NCBI RefSeq assembly: GCF_002091985.1
Contig: NZ_MKKX01000028.1
Location: 115,743 to 179,742, forward strand
From: Rhodococcus sp. 1163
GTDB taxonomy: Bacteria > Actinomycetota > Actinomycetes > Mycobacteriales > Mycobacteriaceae
Reading direction: 5' to 3'
Length of the DNA stretch: 64,000 bases
The stretch's first letter is position 1; every line of letters starts with the position of its first letter. A model generated the notes under the pieces. It was not told the origin of the DNA. It made no database searches and saw only the letters and a program-made list of their open reading frames with translations. This document shows, in pieces, positions 58,949-64,000 of the stretch. Both the position numbers and the translations under genes were made by a program.

Positions 58949-59623
58949 TCAGCTGCTGGGCAGGTGCGTGCTGCTCAATTCGGTCGGCATCTCACCGGTG
59001 GCGAGGAAGATGACTCGGCGTCCGACCTCGACTGCATGGTCTGCGAAGCGCTCGTAGAACCGCCCGAGAAGGGTGACGTCTACAGCCGCAGCGACGCCGT
59101 GACTCCATTCACGATCCATCAGCACCGTGAACAGGTGACGATGGAGGTCGTCCATCGCCTCGTCCTCCTCGTGGAGCTTGGCGGCGCGTTCGGGATCGCG
59201 GGTCTCGAGAACCTCGCGCGCAGATGCTCCGAGTTGGACGGCGATTCGACCCATTTCGGCGAAGTAGCCGTTGACCTCCTCGGGGAGGGCGTTGTTGGGG
59301 TGACGACGCCGGGTGATCTTGGCGACGTGCAGGGCGAGCGCCCCCATCCGCTCGATGTCGGCGACGATCTGGATTCCCGATACGACCGAGCGGAGATCCC
59401 CCGCAACCGGAGCTTGGAGCGCGAGGAGGGTGAAGGCCCTCTCCTCGGCAATGGTGCTCAGTTCGGAGATCTTGTCGTGATCGGAGATTACCTGCTCGGC
59501 GAGGAGCAAGTCTGCTTGAAGTAGTGACTGAGTTGCCTTCTCCATCGCAGAGCCGGCCAGTGTGGCCATCTGTCCGAGGATATCGGCAAGGTCGTTCATC
59601 TGTTCTTTGTAGGCGACGCGCAT
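58949..59623 (-). CDS. phoU: Phosphate signalling regulator PhoU
   Basis: 224 residues made of two three-helix bundles. Each has the PhoU metal motif: [15 protein letters not shown] in the first and [20 protein letters not shown] in the second. Links Pst activity to the phosphate two-component system. Convergent with pstB; corresponds in position to phoY2 of mycobacteria. Confidence 0.95.
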   Translation of the reverse strand: MRVAYKEQMNDLADILGQMATLAGSAMEKATQSLLQADLLLAEQVISDHDKISELSTIAEERAFTLLALQAPVAGDLRSVVSGIQIVADIERMGALALHVAKITRRRHPNNALPEEVNGYFAEMGRIAVQLGASAREVLETRDPERAAKLHEEDEAMDDLHRHLFTVLMDREWSHGVAAAVDVTLLGRFYERFADHAVEVGRRVIFLATGEMPTELSSTHLPSS

Positions 59624-59693
59624 ACCTGTGAGTTTAGTAGGTCACACCCATATGGTCACCGTCGAGCGGGTGAACGGAGCGTGAATGGCTCGC

Positions 59694-61790
59694 TCAGGCG
59701 CAGGTATCGTCGGCTGCATTCGTGAACGACAGATCCTCGGGCAATGGCGCGCCTTCGGTCGAACCCTGAACTCGAGTGGCCTCGATCGGCTCACCGAACG
59801 CCGTCGGTGCAGTGGAGTACCCGGGATAGTCCGAGCCGAGTACGACCTCGACGATGCTGTCGAGCCCCTGCGCTTGCTCGATGACTGCCCCGGGGATCGC
59901 CGACGCCACCGTGGCGGCCTCGGATTCCTGGCCCTCCGAGAAGCGGACGACGGTCTGCTTGGCTGTTCCGACGAAGTTACCGACATCGAGAATCTGGAAA
60001 CCATAGGTGGACAGTTCGCTGGACGCAGTGGCCGCCATCCCCACCATCTCGGAAGCATTGGAGACCTGGATCGAGACGGTCGTCGGATCGACTGCCAGCA
60101 GCGGCGCTGTCGGTTGAATCGACGGCTCCGCGCTGGGCGGCGGGTCTCGACGTTCTTCGCCGGGCAACGGCTCGTCGTTGATGATGGCACTGAAGATCAC
60201 GGCAATGGCATCGTCGATCGGGATCTCGTTGCCCCAGTCGTTGGTACCCGAAGTGGGGATCGTCAGGAAGGTGACCGCTCCCGCGTCGACGTTCTGCAGG
60301 GAACGGCCGAGAGTGACAAGGTCTTTGGTCTTCACGTTCTCGACGAAGGTGTCGCTGGTGAAGGCATTGACGAAACCGTTGAGCTTGCCTGGGTCGAGCA
60401 GGACCTTGTTCGAGAGCGCAGAGCGCAGTAGGGAGGACAGGAACCGCTGTTGACGCTTGATACGCCCGTAGTCGCCGTTGCCCTCGCTTTCGACGTTGCG
60501 TGCTCGTACGTAGTTCAACGCCGTGCGGCCGTCGATACGTTGCTCCCCAGCGGTCTCCAGCACGGTGCCGAGTTCATAGTCGACCAGGGGCTGCGGCGTG
60601 CAGACTTCGACGCCACCCACTTCGTCCACCATCGATTCGAATCCGGCGAAGTCCATACCGACGAAGTGGCTGATCTTCAAACCGGAGATCTTCTGGATCG
60701 TCTTGACGAGGCACTTGGGCCCGCCGAGCGCATAAGTGGCGTTGAGCTTGTCGCCGTCCGCGGACGGGTACATCTCGCCGGTGTACGTGTTGGTGGAATT
60801 GTCGAAGCCCTCGCATTCAGGGCGAACAACGTCGAGGTCGCGTGGGAACGAGACTGCGACGACACGGCTTCGATCTGCAGGAATGTTGACCAGCATGACG
60901 GTATCCGAGCGGGCGCCTTCGGCATCGGCCACCGTGCCTGCGCCGACCTGGCCGCTGGCACCGGTACGAGTATCCGTACCGACGATCAGATAAGTCTCGT
61001 CACCATATTGACCGGCGGCGTCCACGACGTCCGTCGAATCCAGGTCCAGGGCGGCGACCTGTGCAAAGCCTTTGTCGGTGCTACGAAGGTATCCCCAGAC
61101 CATTCCGGTGAGAGCAAGCGCGAGAACGGCGACGAGGGAAACGAATCCGCGGCCGATATTGCGGAGGCGCTTTTGCCGGCGAACCTTGCTCATGGCCAAT
61201 CGAGTCAGGACCGGCCGATCATCGGCGGGGGTGCCGACGGCTTCGGGCAGCGCGACAACCGGGGGTGGGCTCACCGGCGACGGCGTCGAGTCCGTGATCG
61301 GGTCGATCTTTTCCGTGGGGTCATCGACCTCGGGCCGGCTGGGCCACGCGCGAACGGACGGCGTCTCGGCGAGTGGATCGTCGTCGGCCATCTTGTCCAC
61401 GAGGTCGGCGACCGATACCGAGTCGGATTTTCGAGAGGAACGCTTACCTAGTCGGTTGAATTTGCCGCTAGGGGTTTCGCTGTCCGCGGATTTGGCGGTC
61501 GGCTCGGGCACCTTGCGGCGGGAGGCGGGCGGTGAGGATGCGGGCGGTGAGGATGCGGGCGGTGAGGATGCGGGGGTTGAGGATGCGGGCGGCACCGGCG
61601 CGCTACTCGGTGACCGAGGCTCGTGTGAGATTCGGGAGATCGGACGCTCCCAGGGAGCTCGTCCTTCGGGCGCAGGTGGGCTCGAGTCTCGATCGTCACC
61701 CACGAATGTGAACCTGGCCTTCCGCGTATCTCTCTTGCCGCCGAGTCGGGCGATCCCCGCAATGATACTGAGGAAACCTGTGGGGTCCAC
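59694..61790 (-). CDS. LytR-CpsA-Psr (LCP) family cell-wall ligase with LytR_C domain
   Basis: 698 residues. Long, charged, Pro/Ser-rich cytoplasmic N-terminus (about 1-205, including a short tandem repeat), one membrane helix (about 210-232; FVSLVAVLALALTGMVWGYL), an extracellular LCP domain (about 280-470; RSDTVMLVNI, VSFPRDLDV, LNATYALGGP, RTALNYVRARNVESEGNGDYGRIKRQQRF with the catalytic Arg residues) and a C-terminal LytR_C domain (about 555-645). LCP enzymes attach arabinogalactan or similar polymers to peptidoglycan. GTG start at 61790. Confidence 0.92.
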   Translation of the reverse strand: MDPTGFLSIIAGIARLGGKRDTRKARFTFVGDDRDSSPPAPEGRAPWERPISRISHEPRSPSSAPVPPASSTPASSPPASSPPASSPPASRRKVPEPTAKSADSETPSGKFNRLGKRSSRKSDSVSVADLVDKMADDDPLAETPSVRAWPSRPEVDDPTEKIDPITDSTPSPVSPPPVVALPEAVGTPADDRPVLTRLAMSKVRRQKRLRNIGRGFVSLVAVLALALTGMVWGYLRSTDKGFAQVAALDLDSTDVVDAAGQYGDETYLIVGTDTRTGASGQVGAGTVADAEGARSDTVMLVNIPADRSRVVAVSFPRDLDVVRPECEGFDNSTNTYTGEMYPSADGDKLNATYALGGPKCLVKTIQKISGLKISHFVGMDFAGFESMVDEVGGVEVCTPQPLVDYELGTVLETAGEQRIDGRTALNYVRARNVESEGNGDYGRIKRQQRFLSSLLRSALSNKVLLDPGKLNGFVNAFTSDTFVENVKTKDLVTLGRSLQNVDAGAVTFLTIPTSGTNDWGNEIPIDDAIAVIFSAIINDEPLPGEERRDPPPSAEPSIQPTAPLLAVDPTTVSIQVSNASEMVGMAATASSELSTYGFQILDVGNFVGTAKQTVVRFSEGQESEAATVASAIPGAVIEQAQGLDSIVEVVLGSDYPGYSTAPTAFGEPIEATRVQGSTEGAPLPEDLSFTNAADDTCA
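61525..61584 (-). repeat. 15-base tandem repeat inside the LCP gene
   Basis: Four units of GCGGGCGGTGAGGAT (the fourth with one or two changes), encoding Ala/Ser/Pro pentads PPASS on the minus strand. In frame, in the cytoplasmic linker. Confidence 0.85.
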
Positions 61791-61820
61791 CCCGACCGAT
61801 CCTCGCGGTCGTGACCTCGG

Positions 61821-62960
61821 TCAGCCGCCGGAATTCATCAAATCTGCTCCGACCGGCACTCGATCGTCCTCGGGGTCATCGAGCCACCCCTCGGGCAGTG
61901 ACACAACGCCGGGCGAACCTTGTCTGCCACGTGGGCCTTCGGCATCTTTCGGGAATGCCACCGTCGTGTCGAGTTGGCCGAGCAGATCGTCCAATTCGGT
62001 CAAGGTCTTCACCAGTGCCATCGCCACGCGCAGATCGGATCCGGCTGGGAAACCACGCAGGTACCACGAGACATGCTTGCGCAGTTCACGAAGACCCTTG
62101 TTCTCGCCATGGTGTGCAGCCAGAAGCTCGGCATGGCGGCGAATGATGACGGCGACCTCGCCGAGCGTCGGGGGTGTGGGCTCCGCGCGCCCCGCGAAGC
62201 GTGCACTGAGTTCGGCGAACAGCCACGGACGTCCCAGACATCCTCGACCGACGACGACTCCGTCGCAACCGGTTTCGGCCATCATGCGAACGGCGTCCGA
62301 CGCCGAAAAGATATCGCCGTTGCCGAGAATGGGGACATCGGTGACGTGCTCCTTCAACCGAGCGATCTCACTCCAGTCGGCTGTTCCCGAATAACGCTGC
62401 GAGGCCGTGCGCGCGTGCAGCGCCACGGCTGCCGCACCTTCGCCTGCCGCGATTCGGCCGGCGTCGAGGTGTGTGTGATGTTCCTCGTCGATACCGACGC
62501 GGAACTTGACCGTCACCGGAATCGACGTTCCTTCTGTCGCTTTCACCGCGGCCGCGACGATGCGTCCGAACAGCTTGCGTTTGTAGGGGAGCGCGGCGCC
62601 GCCGCCTTTCCGCGTCACCTTCGGGACCGGGCAACCGAAGTTCAGGTCGATGTGGTCGGCGAGGTTGTCATCGACGATCATCTTCGCCGCGGCGTAAGTC
62701 GTGTCCGGATCCACGGTGTAGAGCTGCAGTGACCGCGGGGTTTCGGTCGGACCGAAGGTAGTCATGTGCATCGTGGCGGGCTGGCGCTCGACGAGCGCAC
62801 GAGCAGTGACCATCTCGCAGACATACAGGCCCGACGTACTGCCGGCGCGCGCTATCTCCTGCTCTCGGCACAATGTGCGGAACGCCACATTGGTCACACC
62901 TGCCATCGGAGCGAGGACAACGGGACTGTTCAGCTCGAGCGAGCCGATCTGCAATGTCAT
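61821..62960 (-). CDS. dus: tRNA-dihydrouridine synthase (DusB type)
   Basis: 379 residues, FMN-dependent TIM barrel plus helical tail. VVLAPMAGVTNVAFRTLCR, the catalytic Cys in LNFGCPVPKVTRKGGGAAL, FRVGIDEEH, HARTASQRYSG and the FMN phosphate loop GRGCLGRPW are diagnostic. ATG 62960 matches the family start; the frame opens earlier within a terminator. Thirty bases ahead of the LCP gene on the same strand. Confidence 0.95.
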   Translation of the reverse strand: MTLQIGSLELNSPVVLAPMAGVTNVAFRTLCREQEIARAGSTSGLYVCEMVTARALVERQPATMHMTTFGPTETPRSLQLYTVDPDTTYAAAKMIVDDNLADHIDLNFGCPVPKVTRKGGGAALPYKRKLFGRIVAAAVKATEGTSIPVTVKFRVGIDEEHHTHLDAGRIAAGEGAAAVALHARTASQRYSGTADWSEIARLKEHVTDVPILGNGDIFSASDAVRMMAETGCDGVVVGRGCLGRPWLFAELSARFAGRAEPTPPTLGEVAVIIRRHAELLAAHHGENKGLRELRKHVSWYLRGFPAGSDLRVAMALVKTLTELDDLLGQLDTTVAFPKDAEGPRGRQGSPGVVSLPEGWLDDPEDDRVPVGADLMNSGG

Positions 62961-62996
62961 GGGAGAAGCCTCTTGAATCTGTGGACGGGAGAAATG

Positions 62997-63034
62997 CCGT
63001 GTGCCCGGCACCGATACCGGTACCGGGCACACGG
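62997..63034 (-). terminator. Terminator behind desA
   Basis: CCGTGTGCCCGG and CCGGGCACACGG form perfect 12-base arms, with a further ACCG/CGGT stem inside. Lies 9 bases behind the desA stop and before dus. Confidence 0.85.
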
Positions 63035-63043
63035 AATCTCAGT

Positions 63044-64000
63044 TCAGGAGGCGCGAGCCTCTGCTTTGGCGGCTTCGCGTGCGAGGGAACGATCACGCAT
63101 TTCCTCGAACTTGGTGGCCTGACGCTCGAGGTCTTCGAGGAACACGGCCAGCTCTTCACGCTTGGATTCCCCGACGCCGGTGAAGTCCTCACGTTCGAAG
63201 ATCTGCCACTTCCGCAGCACCGGCCACACCACGTCCTCGAGGTGCTGACGCAGATCGTAGATACCGTGCTTGGCCATCAACACACCGTTACGGCGGAAGT
63301 TCGGCATCCCGGCACCGGGCATCTGGAAGTTCATCACGATATGCGAAATCGCTTCCAACGTCTGATCCGGCGCGATGTCGAGAGCGGCAGCGGTGACGTT
63401 GCGGTAGAACATCATGTGCAGGTTCTCATCCGCGGCGATGCGCTGGAGCATCCGGTCGGCGATCGGGTCGTCGCACACCTTGCCGGTGTTGCGATGCGAG
63501 ACGCGCGTGGCGAGTTCCTGGAAGGTGACGTACGAGACCGAATGCAACAGTCCGGTCTGTGCGCCCGCCGGTGAGGCGAAACCGTTGGTCATGTGAATCA
63601 TCCGGGCCTGTTCGAGCGCGACCGGATCGACACCGCGGGTGACCACCAGGTAGTCACGCATGACGATGCCGTGCCGGTTCTCCTCCGCGGTCCACCGTCC
63701 CACCCAGGTGCCCCAGGCGCCGTCCTGCGAAAAGTTTTCGGCGATCTCGCGGTGGTACGAGGGCAGATTGTCCTCGGTGAGCAGGTTGGTGATCATCGCT
63801 GCTCGCGCTACCTCGGAGAGTGTGCTCTGCTCCGGTTCGTAGTCCACCCCACCGAGTGCAGCGAAGTTGCGGCCTTCGTCCCACGGCACGTAATCGTGCG
63901 GGTGCCACTCCTTCGCCATCGACATGTGGCGGTTCACGTTGTCTTCCGCAACAGGAACCAGCTCGTGTAGCAGCTCCAGCTGTGTCAGATCCCTCGCCAT
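63044..64000 (-). CDS. desA1: Acyl-[acyl-carrier-protein] desaturase (DesA family)
   Basis: 318 residues, ferritin-like di-iron enzyme. The two iron motifs are EENRHG (in RWTAEENRHGIVMRDYL) and DENLHM (in AADENLHMMFYRNV); WHPHDYVPWDEG and LTEDNLPSYHREIA are typical. The N-terminus MARDLTQLELLHELVP aligns with DesA1 of M. tuberculosis, as I recall it, so the gene is probably complete although its ATG coincides with the last window base. Introduces a double bond into ACP-bound acyl chains for mycolate or lipid synthesis. The paralogue number is not certain. Confidence 0.9.
   Translation of the reverse strand: MARDLTQLELLHELVPVAEDNVNRHMSMAKEWHPHDYVPWDEGRNFAALGGVDYEPEQSTLSEVARAAMITNLLTEDNLPSYHREIAENFSQDGAWGTWVGRWTAEENRHGIVMRDYLVVTRGVDPVALEQARMIHMTNGFASPAGAQTGLLHSVSYVTFQELATRVSHRNTGKVCDDPIADRMLQRIAADENLHMMFYRNVTAAALDIAPDQTLEAISHIVMNFQMPGAGMPNFRRNGVLMAKHGIYDLRQHLEDVVWPVLRKWQIFEREDFTGVGESKREELAVFLEDLERQATKFEEMRDRSLAREAAKAEARAS

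Noticed and set aside
61525..61584. Short tandem repeats considered as a CRISPR array
   Set aside because: Units are 15 bases with no spacers and are in frame within a coding sequence.

Overview
The window looks like chromosome from a high-GC, mycolic-acid actinobacterium, most likely Rhodococcus in the broad sense. Supporting signs are mycothiol synthase (mshD), a GlnR-type orphan regulator, an LmeA-like protein, a DesA-type acyl-ACP desaturase, DUF3073, frequent GTG starts, ATGA/GTGA coupling and apparent leaderless promoters. From about 27 kb to the right end the order follows, as I recall it, the mycobacterial Rv0787A-Rv0824c block: purS, purQ, VOC, M18 peptidase, purL, CPBP, SCP-like, purF, purM, DUF3073, ygfZ, pabC, nitrobindin, DUF1416, rhodanese, thioredoxin, lmeA, glnR, mshD, pst, phoU, LCP, dus, desA. 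Species cannot be fixed from sequence alone.

Region 1 (3-16211) is the right part of a siderophore locus. A large NRPS, cut by the window edge, has the domain order starter-C/A/T/E - C/T - C/A/T - C/A/T. Specificity residues read by eye suggest a basic residue (epimerised), glycine and delta-N-hydroxyornithine. With a separate aryl carrier protein this points to a mixed catecholate-hydroxamate siderophore of the heterobactin kind. The second module has no adenylation domain. Behind it lie a siderophore-binding lipoprotein, a siderophore-interacting flavoreductase fused to an O-methyltransferase-like domain, and a second flavoreductase preceded by an IdeR/DtxR-like box that overlaps the previous stop codon.

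Region 2 (16219-30056) holds an MFS exporter, purC-ptrB, a DcuS/DcuR-type two-component system divergent from dctA, glutathione peroxidase, a DUF2334 protein, a lipoprotein, an MBL-fold protein, purS-purQ, a VOC protein and an M18 aminopeptidase. Region 3 (30057-41046) has purL, purF and purM with conserved companions, then DUF3073, ygfZ and pabC. Region 4 (41047-47245) is a cydABDC operon for cytochrome bd, followed by an unusual branched inverted repeat.

Region 5 (47246-54757) has nitrobindin with a tiny membrane protein, a cutinase-like secreted esterase with an attenuator-like 5' leader, and a sulfur operon (DUF4395, thiosulfate sulfurtransferase, DUF1416). That operon is preceded by a 15-codon frame with two Cys-Cys pairs that fits a cysteine-responsive leader peptide. 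Thioredoxin, lmeA, glnR and mshD follow. Region 6 (54758-64000) is pstSCAB with a PHO/RegX3-like direct repeat, convergent phoU, an LCP-family ligase, dus and desA. Convergent gene pairs are often separated by long perfect inverted repeats that should terminate transcription in both directions.

The best candidates for a second look are the adenylation-less NRPS module, the flavoreductase-methyltransferase fusion, the polycysteine leader peptide, the branched element after cydC and the cutinase leader attenuator. I saw no tRNA, rRNA, CRISPR array, insertion sequence or prophage.
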